A stretch of DNA of 7,760 nt from Clostridiales bacterium (GTDB taxonomy: Bacteria; Bacillota; Clostridia; Lachnospirales; Lachnospiraceae): the NCBI GenBank assembly GCA_021203285.1, contig JAJQBM010000144.1, positions 1 to 7,760 of the forward strand. Direction: 5' to 3'. The notes beneath the pieces are model-generated. The model was not told where the DNA came from, made no database searches, and was given only the letters and a program-made list of their open reading frames with translations. The stretch's first letter is position 1, and every line of letters starts with the position of its first letter. The translations under genes and the position numbers were made by a program. This document shows positions 1 through 7,719 of this stretch, in pieces.

Positions 1-15
1 AATCTACCTTTCTAT

Positions 16-372
16 TTAGGTTGCGTTGGTCTTTACCTTTTTCCCAGTTATGCCGATCGTCGTCAGCTCCTCTGCCGGATATCCGTAATAAGCGGCCGAC
101 ATCTCCGCCAGAGCAATTCGGGTATCCTCCACGCGAATCACCGTCATGGAATCCGGAACCTCCACCTCACGCTCCGCGATAATCGCCGCCGCGCCCTTTT
201 TCGCCGCATCAGCGGCATACACATGCCCGTCGCTGACCGCACCGGTGATGCAGACAAAAACCGAGCCCTCAACAATTTTCCGGGAATCATAAACCAGCGT
301 CGTAATCTCGCGGTCAGGGGAACCTTGGATACATTTGTATTTTAATTTCTGAATCATATCTACTAAATTCAT
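16..372 (-). CDS. murE: MurE-like Mur ligase, N-terminal part only; frame breaks at the P-loop near the window edge
   Basis: A MurE-type enzyme adds the third residue (meso-diaminopimelate or lysine) to UDP-MurNAc-L-Ala-D-Glu in the cytoplasm, using ATP. The 118 visible residues match the Mur ligase N-terminal domain: VYDSRKI followed by GSVFVCITG and DGH (about residues 28-51), then KKGAAAIIAE and an AYYGYP segment leading to the ATP loop ITG at about 107-109. Full enzymes have about 480-500 residues, so the central ATPase and C-terminal domains are missing. The ATG at 372 is chosen because AGAGAGGG lies at 383-390, ten bases upstream, and the family start fits; an in-frame TTG at 417 would overlap dapF. 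The gene follows dapF by 22 bases, which fits the MurE substrate. Oddity: the expected GT(K/N)GKTT loop reads GKKVKTNAT, then TAA at 16-18 and another in-frame TAG at 4-6. This looks like decay or poor sequence at a contig end. The Mur ligase assignment is firm; MurE rather than another Mur ligase is likely. Confidence 0.75.
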   Translation of the reverse strand: MNLVDMIQKLKYKCIQGSPDREITTLVYDSRKIVEGSVFVCITGAVSDGHVYAADAAKKGAAAIIAEREVEVPDSMTVIRVEDTRIALAEMSAAYYGYPAEELTTIGITGKKVKTNAT

Positions 373-394
373 CTGCAAATATCCCTCTCTATTT

Positions 395-1228
395 TTATAA
401 TTGAATTTCTCCCTCAAAGACCGTGGTCGCCGGCCCGGTCATCCACACCGTATCCGCCTTCCGGTCATAAAAAATCCGAAGATCTCCGCCCCGCAGGTGA
501 ACCAGCACCTTCTCATCAAAAATCCCGTTCAGCACACCCGCCACCACCGAGGCACAGGTCCCCGTCCCGCAGGCCCATGTCTCGCCGGCTCCCCGCTCCC
601 AGACGCGCATATTCGCCTCCGAGCGGCTGACCACCTGCACAAACTCCGTGTTGACCCGGTCCGGAAACATCTCATGGTGCTCAAAATACGGCCCCACCTT
701 TTCCAATGGGAACCGCTCCGTATCCTCCACAAAAACAACCGCATGCGGATTTCCCATGGAAACACAGGTCATGCGGTACGCTTCGCCGAGAACCGTGATG
801 GGCACATCCACAGCCTGATCCCCGTCAATTCGGACCGGAATCTGCTCCGACGACAGTCCCGGCGCTCCCATATTTACCTTTACGAGAGAAACCTTCCCGT
901 TCTCCACCGTCAGATCCAGATATTTGATTCCGGACTTTGTCTCAACGGAAATCTCTGTCTTTTCCGTCATCCCGTGGTCATAGACATACTTTGCCACACA
1001 ACGGATTCCGTTTCCGCACATGCTTCCCTCTGAACCGTCGGCATTGTACATCGCCATGCGAAAATCCGCCGCATCCGACGGGCAGATCACGATCAATCCG
1101 TCGGAGCCGATGCCGAAATGTCGGTCACTGACAAACTTCGAAACGGCTGAAGGATCTTCAATCTGCTCCTCAAAGCCGTTGACATATACATAATCATTGC
1201 CGCAGCCGTGCATTTTTGTAAATTTCAT
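395..1228 (-). CDS. dapF: Diaminopimelate epimerase
   Basis: DapF converts LL-diaminopimelate to meso-diaminopimelate in the cytoplasm by a PLP-independent two-cysteine mechanism. The product serves lysine synthesis and peptidoglycan cross-links. The 277-residue protein has the family's usual length. It opens with FTKMHGCGNDYV (residues 3-14) and carries the two catalytic cysteines in the signature loops: Cys71 in MCGNGIRC and Cys220 in ACGTGTC. GNPHAV (159-164) and ERGAGET (211-217) are further conserved substrate-binding segments. The ATG at 1228 is chosen because AAAGGGAG lies at 1236-1243, seven bases upstream, and because the family starts at MKFTKMHG. An upstream in-frame alternative start at 1252 would add eight unrelated residues. 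It lies 31 bases after the interrupted zinc-ribbon gene and 22 bases before a murE-like gene, with no terminator visible in either gap, so they are probably co-transcribed. The stop is TAA. No defects seen. Confidence 0.97.
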   Translation of the reverse strand: MKFTKMHGCGNDYVYVNGFEEQIEDPSAVSKFVSDRHFGIGSDGLIVICPSDAADFRMAMYNADGSEGSMCGNGIRCVAKYVYDHGMTEKTEISVETKSGIKYLDLTVENGKVSLVKVNMGAPGLSSEQIPVRIDGDQAVDVPITVLGEAYRMTCVSMGNPHAVVFVEDTERFPLEKVGPYFEHHEMFPDRVNTEFVQVVSRSEANMRVWERGAGETWACGTGTCASVVAGVLNGIFDEKVLVHLRGGDLRIFYDRKADTVWMTGPATTVFEGEIQL

Positions 1229-1259
1229 AATCCCGCTCCCTTTCAAACGCAATCGCCCG

Positions 1260-1613
1260 CTACTCCTCCGTCTCCGGATAATAGATATAGTTGCACATCA
1301 ATACCTCACTCTGCATTCCGTATTCGTCCACCGCGATCAGCGAGAGAATATTATTTCCCTCCGGCATCTCCAACGGTCCTGTGTATTTTGAGGAGGACGT
1401 CGTCGGTGTAGTGTTATCCCATGTGTAATACACGGTCACACCGGACGGAACACTCACGGTAATGGAGGCCGCTGTCGTATACTGACCGCCGTCGGGCGAT
1501 ACCGTCGGCACATCCGGCGCTTCCAGCTCCACCTCATAGACCACCGAAACCGTCTCACTGTAATTTCCGTCCTCATCCACACAGACCGCTGTCAGTGTGA
1601 TCGTTCCCTGCTC
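1260..1613 (-). pseudogene. Severed C-terminal part of the zinc-ribbon/TPR envelope protein (beta-sandwich repeats)
   Basis: This stretch continues the reading frame of the gene starting at 2429, immediately after an amber codon at 1614-1616. It encodes 117 residues. The first about 30 (EQGTITLTAVCVDEDGNYSE and onward) complete the beta-sandwich domain that the amber codon cuts. The rest is a second copy of the same fold, with VSPDGGQY, TVYYTWDNTTPTTSS, KYTGPLEM and LSLIAVDEYG. These are hallmarks of the chitobiase/beta-hexosaminidase C-terminal type repeat, which has a DGSxPT-like turn and an IAVDxxGxxS strand. The only in-frame candidate restart I noticed is a GTG at 1580, but it has no Shine-Dalgarno site and would begin inside a beta strand. 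Independent translation is therefore unlikely. It ends with TAG at 1260-1262, and dapF starts 31 bases later. The intact coding sense after the stop argues for a recent nonsense change, a sequencing error or readthrough rather than old decay. Confidence 0.7.
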
Positions 1614-2429
1614 CTAAATCTCCACCGACTCCGTATAAAGGGTATCCTCCGTCGTGGGATCCGAGCCGTCCAGCGTATAATAAATGCTCAGATTCTTGTT
1701 CTCCGCAGTGATTTTTACCTCAAAGTACTCCGTATAGGCGCCGCTCTCCACCTCAATCTCCGGCGTCGGGATGACATAATTCTCAAAGAGTGCAAGAATA
1801 TCCTCATCTGTGACATCCTCCATCAGCGCCAATATCAGATCGGTTCGATCCTGTGCCGCGTACACACCAATCAGACCTTCATAGGCCTCTATGCAGTCCG
1901 GCTCCATGCTGATCACTTGCAAAAACAGCGATTCCGCCGACTCATACTCTTTCTGTGCGGCAAAAATCTGCGCGTTGAGAAGAAGCGCATCCATGTTTTC
2001 TCCATCCAGTTCAAGCAGCTTTTCGAGGTAGTTCAAAGCGGACTGATAATTCTTCTGTGTATACGCCTCCTGCGCCTGCGTGAGCAGATAATTCTCAGAA
2101 TGATTCTGCCGGTAGCGAAGCACAAAAATCCCGCCCACAAGAACCGCCGCAAGAATCACAATCAAAATAATCCCGTTTCGCCTGCGCTTTTTACGTTTTT
2201 TTGCAAGCTTTCTCTCCTCCCGCTCTCTCCGCCGGATCCGCTCTTTTTCCTCCTGCTCGGCCTCCTCATTTTCCTTCTCAGCATCCGGATGAAGCTGTTC
2301 ATCCATCAGCTCACGCAGCAGCTCATCCTCCAGAATGTTGATTTCAGAGACAATCTGCGCCTCCTGTCCGCACTGGGAACAATACACACATCCCTCTTTT
2401 AATTCCGCTCCGCACTTTGAACAAACCAT
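1614..2429 (-). CDS. Membrane-anchored zinc-ribbon/TPR protein, cut by an in-frame amber codon
   Basis: Not a named gene; exact function unknown. The 271 residues before the stop show, in order: a zinc ribbon with Cys3, Cys6, Cys17 and Cys20; a highly charged probable coiled coil (about 33-85) that turns from acidic to strongly basic; one membrane segment (about 86-105); a TPR-like helical region (about 113-205, with YLLTQAQEAYTQKNYQSAL and further helices); and the first part of a chitobiase-type beta sandwich (about 222-271, with SIYYTLDGSDPTTEDTLYT). The basic flank before the membrane segment places the zinc ribbon inside the cell and the TPR and beta-sandwich parts outside. The start at 2429 has AGAGGA a few bases upstream, and the MVCSKCGAEL opening is typical of bacterial zinc ribbons. 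TAG at 1614-1616 stops translation mid-domain, whereas the frame would otherwise run to 1260 and give a protein of about 389 residues. It lies 24 bases after fhs. A structural or sensory envelope role is inference. Confidence 0.8.
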   Translation of the reverse strand: MVCSKCGAELKEGCVYCSQCGQEAQIVSEINILEDELLRELMDEQLHPDAEKENEEAEQEEKERIRRREREERKLAKKRKKRRRNGIILIVILAAVLVGGIFVLRYRQNHSENYLLTQAQEAYTQKNYQSALNYLEKLLELDGENMDALLLNAQIFAAQKEYESAESLFLQVISMEPDCIEAYEGLIGVYAAQDRTDLILALMEDVTDEDILALFENYVIPTPEIEVESGAYTEYFEVKITAENKNLSIYYTLDGSDPTTEDTLYTESVEI

Positions 2430-2453
2430 AGTATCCTCTTTCCCGCTATCCTA

Positions 2454-4124
2454 TCAGAACAAACCTGTGATCACACCGTTGGCATCGACATCAATATTGT
2501 TGGCCGCCGGCTTTTTCGGCAGACCCGGCATCGTCATAATCGCGCCGGTGACCGCAACGACAAAGCCCGCTCCCGCGCTGACATAGACCTCCCGCACATT
2601 GAGGGTGAAACCGGTCGGCCGCCCCAGCTTATTCTGATCGTCCGAGAGCGAATACTGCGTCTTCGCCATACAGACGGGGAAATTGCCCATGCCAAGTTCC
2701 TCAATCCGCTTTAACTCTCTGGACGCTGCGCCGGAATAGGAAACCGCGGCAGCGCCGTAGATCTCCTTCGCAATCGTCTCGATTTTTTTCTTCAGCGAAA
2801 GCTCATCCCCATACAGGACTTTAAAATCGCTCTCCTTATGCTCTAGAGCATATAAAACCTTTTCCGCCAGCGCGATGCCGCCCTCGCCGCCCTTTTCCCA
2901 AACCTCGGACAGCGCGAACTCACACCCTCTCTCCACACAGAAATCCTCGACAAACTTTATCTCCGACGCCGTGTCCGTGAGGAAGGAATTCAGCGTGACC
3001 ACGACCGGCACTCTGTATTTCTGTAAATTCTCAATATGTTTTTCCAGATTCACAATTCCCTTTTTCAGGGCTTCCAGATTCTCCGATAAGAGCTGATCCT
3101 TCGGAACACCTCCATTATACTTGAGCGCGCGGATAGTTGCAACCAAAACCACCGCATCCGGTTTCAGGCCCGCCTTGCGGCATTTGATATCAAAGAACTT
3201 CTCCGCGCCCAGATCGGCTCCGAATCCTGCCTCCGTGATGGTTATATCCGCCAGCTTCATGGCTGTCTTTGTCGCGCGGGCACTGTTGCAGCCGTGGGCA
3301 ATGTTGGCAAACGGACCGCCGTGCACGATCGCCGGTGTGTGCTCCAGCGTCTGGATCAGGTTCGGCTTCATGGCGTCCTTTAAGAGCGCCGCCATCGCTC
3401 CAACCGCCTGTACATCCGCCGCCGTAACCGGCTTTCCGGAGAAGGAATATCCGATGATCATCCTGCCGAGCCGCCGCTTCAGATCCTCCATATCATCCGC
3501 AAGGCAGAGCACCGCCATGATCTCCGATGCAACTGTGATGACAAAATGATCCTCCCGCACCATGCCGTCCGTCTTGCTTCCGAGTCCGACGACCACGTTT
3601 CGCAGAACGCGGTCATTCATGTCGAGACAACGTTTCCAGACGACCTGTCTCGGATCGATTCCGAGTGAATTTCCCTGTTGAATATGGTTATCGACCATCG
3701 CAGCCAGCAGATTATTTGCCGCTGTGATTGCGTGAAAATCGCCCGTAAAATGCATGTTCAGATCCTCCATGGGAACCACCTGCGCATACCCGCCGCCGGC
3801 CGCTCCGCCTTTGATCCCAAAGCACGGTCCCAGCGATGGCTCACGGAGTGCGAGAATTGCCTTTTTATTTAACTTCCCGAATGCCTGTGCCAGTCCGATG
3901 CTGGTCGCCGTCTTGCCCTCTCCGGCCGGGGTCGGGTTGATCGCCGTCACAAGCACCAGCTTCCCGTCCGGGCGGTCCTGTATGCGGTGAATCAGGTCAT
4001 CGGTCAGTTTGGCTTTGTACTTTCCGTACAGCTCGATGTCATCCTCCCCGATCCCAATGCGTGCCGCCACATCGACAATGGGCTCCATCACCGCTTCCTG
4101 TGCAATCTGAATGTCTGTTTTCAT
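2454..4124 (-). CDS. fhs: Formate-tetrahydrofolate ligase (10-formyl-THF synthetase)
   Basis: Fhs joins formate to tetrahydrofolate with ATP, giving 10-formyl-THF for purine and formyl-methionine synthesis. In acetogens the same reaction is a step of the methyl branch of the Wood-Ljungdahl pathway. The 556-residue protein matches the normal length of the monofunctional bacterial enzyme, a cytosolic homotetramer. Visible landmarks are the P-loop TPAGEGKT (65-72), the [19 protein letters not shown] region that follows it, HFTGDFHAI, the [13 protein letters not shown] segment, [12 protein letters not shown] and, near the C-terminus, [10 protein letters not shown]. The ATG at 4124 is chosen because AGGAGG lies nine bases upstream and the sequence MKTDIQIAQ fits the family. 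The frame is open back to 4241, but that extension overlaps the end of ftsK and reads through the hairpin at 4169-4189. I saw no clear promoter in the 91-base gap. The next gene starts 24 bases downstream. No missing key residue noted; stop TGA. Confidence 0.98.
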   Translation of the reverse strand: MKTDIQIAQEAVMEPIVDVAARIGIGEDDIELYGKYKAKLTDDLIHRIQDRPDGKLVLVTAINPTPAGEGKTATSIGLAQAFGKLNKKAILALREPSLGPCFGIKGGAAGGGYAQVVPMEDLNMHFTGDFHAITAANNLLAAMVDNHIQQGNSLGIDPRQVVWKRCLDMNDRVLRNVVVGLGSKTDGMVREDHFVITVASEIMAVLCLADDMEDLKRRLGRMIIGYSFSGKPVTAADVQAVGAMAALLKDAMKPNLIQTLEHTPAIVHGGPFANIAHGCNSARATKTAMKLADITITEAGFGADLGAEKFFDIKCRKAGLKPDAVVLVATIRALKYNGGVPKDQLLSENLEALKKGIVNLEKHIENLQKYRVPVVVTLNSFLTDTASEIKFVEDFCVERGCEFALSEVWEKGGEGGIALAEKVLYALEHKESDFKVLYGDELSLKKKIETIAKEIYGAAAVSYSGAASRELKRIEELGMGNFPVCMAKTQYSLSDDQNKLGRPTGFTLNVREVYVSAGAGFVVAVTGAIMTMPGLPKKPAANNIDVDANGVITGLF

Positions 4125-4133
4125 GAAATCTGT

Positions 4134-4139
4134 CCTCCT
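4134..4139 (-). promoter_or_regulatory. Ribosome binding site of fhs
   Basis: AGGAGG on the minus strand lies nine bases before the ATG at 4124. It decides the fhs start against the longer open frame reaching 4241. Confidence 0.85.
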
Positions 4140-4168
4140 GTAGAAGTGAAATAAAAATACTCTATCTG

Positions 4169-4189
4169 AAAAAACGCGCTGCGTTTTTC
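4169..4189 (-). terminator. Terminator-like hairpin between ftsK and fhs
   Basis: The minus strand reads AAAAACGC, loop AGC, then GCGTTTTTT: an eight-base-pair perfect stem with a three-base loop whose 3' arm is the T run itself. It lies 27 bases past the ftsK stop and 45 bases before the fhs ATG. It could serve as a weak, partly leaky terminator for the uppP-ftsK transcript. With only three G-C pairs, and with A and T runs on both sides, it could work in either direction or just attenuate. Termination is inferred from the shape only. Confidence 0.5.
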
Positions 4190-4215
4190 TTGCAAAATAT
4201 GTAAATTTAACTCCG

Positions 4216-6708
4216 TCAGCCTTCTTCTCCCAGACGCTCAAAATCCTCCTGCGTCATCAGAACACGGCGGGGCTTTGTTCCTTCCTCCGGCCCTACGACA
4301 CCGGCCTCCTCCAGTTGATCCATAATGCGTGCCGCACGGTTGAACCCAATTTTAAAATTGCGCTGCAGCATGCCGATGGAACCCTTTTCCTTCTCAATCA
4401 GGAAACGGGCTGCATCCTCAAAATATGCGTCCCTGCCGTCATCCGACGAGGGGAATCCGCCGGAACCGGTACCGAGTGCGGAACCGGAAGTTTTTACCTT
4501 TTCCTCTATCTCAGAGCTGTAAGAACCCTGTCCGTTTTTCGCGATAATATCGTCCACAACGCGGGAAACCTCCGCATCTGAGACGAATGCCCCCTGAACG
4601 CGGAGCGGTTTGGCATACCCCTGCGGATAAAAGAGCATATCCCCTTTTCCGAGAAGCTTTTCCGCGCCGTTCATATCCAATATTGTCCGGGAATCCACGC
4701 CGGATGTGACGGAAAACGCGATGCGGGACGGCATATTTGCTTTGATCAGGCCGGTGATCACGTTGACAGACGGGCGCTGGGTCGCAATGACAAGGTGAAT
4801 CCCCGCCGCTCTCGCAAGCTGCGCCAGACGGCAGATCGCATCCTCCACGTCTCCCGCGGCAACCATCATCAGATCCGCCAGCTCATCCACAATCACCACG
4901 ATCTGCGGCATCTTCTGCGGCTTGTTCTCATCCTCTATATCCCGGATGGACTCCACCTTTTTGTTGTAGCCCTGTATGTCACGGACGCCGTACTCCGCAA
5001 ACTTATTGTAACGGTCCGTCATCTCCGCTACCGCCCAGTGCAGTGCGCCCGCCGCCTTCTTCGGATCCGTGACCACCGGAATCAGAAGATGCGGGATATT
5101 GTTGTAGACACTCAGCTCCACCACCTTCGGATCGATCATGATCAGCTTTACCTCGGTGGGATCCGCTTTGTACAGTATACTCATGATAATCGTGTTGATG
5201 CAAACCGATTTTCCGGAGCCGGTTGCCCCCGCAATGAGCAGGTGCGGCATTTTTGCAATATCCGCCACAATCACATGCCCCGCGATATCCTTTCCGGCAC
5301 AAAATGCAATCTTTGATTTGTGATTCTGAAACTCAGCGGACTCGACCAGATCGCGGAAAGCGACGGTCACATTCTCTCGGGTCGGCACCTCGATGCCGAT
5401 GGCCGCCTTGCCGGGAATCGGCGCCTCGATGCGGATATCCGATACCATCAGGTTCAGTTTGATATCATCAGCCAGCCCTACGATCTTGCTGACCTTGACT
5501 CCCATTTCGGGCTGAATCTCATACTGCGTGACAGCCGGTCCGCAGACCACATTGGTCACGCGGGCATTGACGCCGAATGTCTCTAAGGTCTGCTGCAGCT
5601 TCATCGACATCTGCTGCAGATGCTGTCTGGAATCTCCGGTCTTGGTCGGATCCCCCTTCGCGAGCAGATTGACATCCGGATATACATAATCCGCCTGATC
5701 GTCCGCGGCGCTTTGAATCGCCTCCGAGATACCGGCCGCCTCTGCCGCAGCCGCCCTTTCAGACTCTTTGGTCTTCGCCGGCTTTCTTTTTTTCACCGGA
5801 GCCTCCGCTTCCGTTTCCCCAGACTCACTGCTTTGCGTTGTCTCCTGTCCGGACAACCGGATCACCGGTTCCGGCCGGTCACCCCAACTGTCGGCGGCGG
5901 ACATCTGTGACATGTCAACCTCGCTGAGACGGTCTGACTTTATCTCTTCCTTCGGTGCTTTCAAACCGGTATCCGTTGAAACACCGGAGACCGTTCTGCC
6001 GCGGCGGCTCTTCTCCGCCTCCGCCGCTTCCCGATCCGCCCTTTTTGCGGCATTCTCCCGGCGTTTTCCGGCCGCACTTTTCCCTTTGTCATAAACCTTC
6101 CGGCTTCCCTGAGAAATCCCCTTGAACAGAGATTTCTCCGTGATCAGAACCACACAGAGAATCAAAATGATAAAGTCGATGATATATGTAGCGGCCAGCC
6201 CGAATGCCCGAAGCATGGCCGACGCAATGACAGCGCCGACCACCCCGCCCCCGGCCTTTGCCGCGGAACAATCGGTGTACACCGCGCGGAAGTTCTCCGA
6301 TATCCCTCCTATGTAAACCATGTGGGCAAACACACACAGAAAGACGAAGAAAACAATGCCGGATACGGACTTCATAACCACCCGTCCGGACCATGCGCGG
6401 CGGCTTCCCCTGCGATCCGAAATCCGATTGGAGATCAGAAACGCGGAGACAAGAAAAAGCACGACGGGAAAAGCGTAGGACAGAATCCCGAACACGCCGA
6501 AAAAGAAGTTGCTGACGGCATCGCCAACCACTCCCCCTTTCCCGATATTTGACACAAAAACGACCACGCAGAAGGCAAGTATTGCAAACAGCAGCACCTC
6601 GACCTTCCATGAGAAGGAGGCTGCCGCCGTTTTTTTCTTTCTGGTGTTTGATTTTCTCTTTTTTCCGGAAGTTTTTCTCCGGACAGATGATTTCCCGGAT
6701 GTTGCCAT
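4216..6708 (-). CDS. ftsK: FtsK/SpoIIIE-family DNA translocase
   Basis: A membrane-anchored, ATP-driven double-stranded DNA pump that moves chromosome arms through the closing septum at division (FtsK) or into the forespore (SpoIIIE). The 830 residues are in the usual range for Gram-positive members. Order: a Lys/Arg-rich cytosolic tail (1-30); about four membrane segments (around 36-53, 66-93, 114-134 and 155-190); a charged, low-complexity linker (about 195-345); then the motor. The motor shows Walker A GATGSGKS (494-501), Walker B VVIVDE (604-609) and the family segment [21 protein letters not shown] (642-662). The C-terminal gamma winged helix (about 760-822, with [20 protein letters not shown]) reads DNA orientation signals. 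The ATG at 6708 has GAGG five bases upstream; the frame is open to 6807, but that would overlap uppP. It starts 47 bases after the uppP stop. FtsK and SpoIIIE cannot be told apart from the sequence alone, and a spore former would favour SpoIIIE. Stop TGA. Confidence 0.97.
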   Translation of the reverse strand: MATSGKSSVRRKTSGKKRKSNTRKKKTAAASFSWKVEVLLFAILAFCVVVFVSNIGKGGVVGDAVSNFFFGVFGILSYAFPVVLFLVSAFLISNRISDRRGSRRAWSGRVVMKSVSGIVFFVFLCVFAHMVYIGGISENFRAVYTDCSAAKAGGGVVGAVIASAMLRAFGLAATYIIDFIILILCVVLITEKSLFKGISQGSRKVYDKGKSAAGKRRENAAKRADREAAEAEKSRRGRTVSGVSTDTGLKAPKEEIKSDRLSEVDMSQMSAADSWGDRPEPVIRLSGQETTQSSESGETEAEAPVKKRKPAKTKESERAAAAEAAGISEAIQSAADDQADYVYPDVNLLAKGDPTKTGDSRQHLQQMSMKLQQTLETFGVNARVTNVVCGPAVTQYEIQPEMGVKVSKIVGLADDIKLNLMVSDIRIEAPIPGKAAIGIEVPTRENVTVAFRDLVESAEFQNHKSKIAFCAGKDIAGHVIVADIAKMPHLLIAGATGSGKSVCINTIIMSILYKADPTEVKLIMIDPKVVELSVYNNIPHLLIPVVTDPKKAAGALHWAVAEMTDRYNKFAEYGVRDIQGYNKKVESIRDIEDENKPQKMPQIVVIVDELADLMMVAAGDVEDAICRLAQLARAAGIHLVIATQRPSVNVITGLIKANMPSRIAFSVTSGVDSRTILDMNGAEKLLGKGDMLFYPQGYAKPLRVQGAFVSDAEVSRVVDDIIAKNGQGSYSSEIEEKVKTSGSALGTGSGGFPSSDDGRDAYFEDAARFLIEKEKGSIGMLQRNFKIGFNRAARIMDQLEEAGVVGPEEGTKPRRVLMTQEDFERLGEEG

Positions 6709-6713
6709 ATAAA

Positions 6714-6717
6714 CCTC
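6714..6717 (-). promoter_or_regulatory. Ribosome binding site of ftsK
   Basis: GAGG (in TGTGAGG) on the minus strand sits five bases before the ATG at 6708. It supports this start over the open frame extending to 6807, which would overlap the end of uppP. Confidence 0.7.
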
Positions 6718-6735
6718 ACACAAGAGCCGTTTCCC

Positions 6736-6753
6736 GAATGCGCAGCCGCATTC
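6736..6753 (-). other. Perfect hairpin in the uppP-ftsK gap
   Basis: GAATGCG, loop GCTG, CGCATTC on the minus strand forms a perfect seven-base-pair stem starting two bases after the uppP stop codon. No T run follows, so it is not a standard terminator. It may stabilise the 3' end of the uppP message, set the ratio of uppP to ftsK translation, or be chance. Confidence 0.35.
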
Positions 6754-6755
6754 TC

Positions 6756-7631
6756 CTAGGCCAGATAAATATATCCGCCGATGGATAACAGACCCACTGC
6801 CAGACAATAAAATGCAAAAAATTTAAACTTTTTATTGCGGGCAATCAAAAACATCGTCTTGATGCAAATATAACCCACAACCGCCGCCACAAGCATGCCG
6901 ACCACGTAAATCCCCACCTGAGACGAAGAAACCGCCATCGAACCGGCATCCTTCACCTCGAGAAGCATAGCTCCCAGAATCGCCGGTATGGAAAGAATGA
7001 AGGAATACTTCACCGCGAACTTCCGGTCAAACCCGCAGGCCACACAGGCCGTAATCGTAGTTCCGGAACGGGAAATACCGGGGAAGGTAGCGATTCCCTG
7101 ACAGATCCCGATGAGAAACGCGTTTGTCCACGAGACTTCCTTCGGCCTCTTTTTGCCGTCCGGAAGGTAGTCGCAGATGAACAGGATTACCGCGGTAATC
7201 ACCAGACAGATGCCCGGTATCAGCAGAATCTCCGACGCCATCTCCACCAGATCCGCCGCCACATAGCCGATGATGCCGGTCGGAATCGTGGAAACGAGAA
7301 TCATGAGCACAAATTTCCGGTAACTGTTGCAGACGATCCGCCGATAACGCCCTTCGACATGCCGCATTTTCCCGATCAGGATCCGGAGATTGTACACATA
7401 GTCCGCGATAATACAGACCGTCTCCTTTATCAGATGGAAAATGTCTTTGTAATAAATCAGACAGACCGCTGCGAGCGTGCCGACATGGAGCAGAACATCA
7501 AAAAACATGCCGGTATCCGTCTCCACGTGAAAGAGTATCTTAAACAAAGCCAGATGTCCCGAGCTGCTCACCGGCAAAAACTCCGTCAGCCCCTGAATCA
7601 GTCCCATCAGTATCGATTGCAGTAATGACAT
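6756..7631 (-). CDS. uppP: Undecaprenyl-diphosphate phosphatase (BacA/UppP family)
   Basis: An integral membrane enzyme that removes a phosphate from undecaprenyl diphosphate, returning the lipid carrier to peptidoglycan and other wall-polymer synthesis; extra copies give bacitracin tolerance. The 291 residues are strongly hydrophobic throughout. Both family signatures are present: GLTEFLPVSSSGHL (14-27), with the acidic Glu17 and His26, and PGISRSGTT (184-192), with the phosphate-binding Arg188. Residue 13 is Gln where the E. coli enzyme has Glu, a change I recall as common in Gram-positive members. A basic loop at about 81-106 is longer than in the shortest homologues. The ATG at 7631 has AAAGGGG five bases upstream; the frame is open to 7700, but that extension reads through the promoter-like region. 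It ends in TAG and is followed by ftsK after 47 bases, probably on the same transcript. The link with a division gene fits a role in wall growth. Confidence 0.96.
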   Translation of the reverse strand: MSLLQSILMGLIQGLTEFLPVSSSGHLALFKILFHVETDTGMFFDVLLHVGTLAAVCLIYYKDIFHLIKETVCIIADYVYNLRILIGKMRHVEGRYRRIVCNSYRKFVLMILVSTIPTGIIGYVAADLVEMASEILLIPGICLVITAVILFICDYLPDGKKRPKEVSWTNAFLIGICQGIATFPGISRSGTTITACVACGFDRKFAVKYSFILSIPAILGAMLLEVKDAGSMAVSSSQVGIYVVGMLVAAVVGYICIKTMFLIARNKKFKFFAFYCLAVGLLSIGGYIYLA

Positions 7632-7636
7632 AATGT

Positions 7637-7643
7637 CCCCTTT
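7637..7643 (-). promoter_or_regulatory. Ribosome binding site of uppP
   Basis: AAAGGGG on the minus strand lies five bases before the ATG at 7631. It selects this start over the upstream in-frame start at 7700, which falls inside the promoter-like element. Confidence 0.75.
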
Positions 7644-7690
7644 ATCTTTGGCAATTCGTAAAATAGCTGCCTGTAACCATACCAGAGTTA

Positions 7691-7719
7691 ATATTAGCAC
7701 ACTTTGGATTCTATGTCAT
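7691..7719 (-). promoter_or_regulatory. Sigma-A-type promoter candidate for uppP
   Basis: On the minus strand, ATGACA (7714-7719, five of six matches to TTGACA) is followed after exactly 17 bases by TAATAT (7691-7696, four of six matches to TATAAT). A run of nine A residues at 7725-7733 lies just upstream, like an UP element. Transcription would start near 7684, leaving a leader of about 50 bases before the uppP ATG. I see no attenuator or riboswitch fold in that leader. The bases from 7734 to 7760 probably belong to an upstream spacer or gene end that I cannot assign. Confidence 0.55.

Noticed and set aside
401..1033. A long plus-strand open frame opposite dapF, and similar plus-strand frames at 3121-3549, 4795-5316 and 1917-2402
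   Set aside because: They lie opposite well-recognised genes, have Arg/His/Pro-rich or otherwise unlikely composition, and show no family motifs. They are antisense shadows.
1260..1580. A separate small gene starting at the GTG at 1580
   Set aside because: There is no ribosome binding site, and it begins in the middle of a beta-sandwich strand that continues from the upstream frame.
1614..1616. Pyrrolysine or general amber reassignment
   Set aside because: uppP ends in TAG at 6756-6758, and reading through would run into the ftsK start. The joined zinc-ribbon frame also ends in TAG. The protein is not a methylamine methyltransferase, so amber is most simply a normal stop here.
4125..4215. 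A folate riboswitch or clear promoter ahead of fhs
   Set aside because: The 91-base gap is mostly taken up by the hairpin and the ribosome binding site. I found no convincing riboswitch core, and no -35/-10 pair with good spacing.
6736..6753. An intrinsic terminator for uppP
   Set aside because: The stem is not followed by a T run on the minus strand, so only a generic hairpin is claimed.
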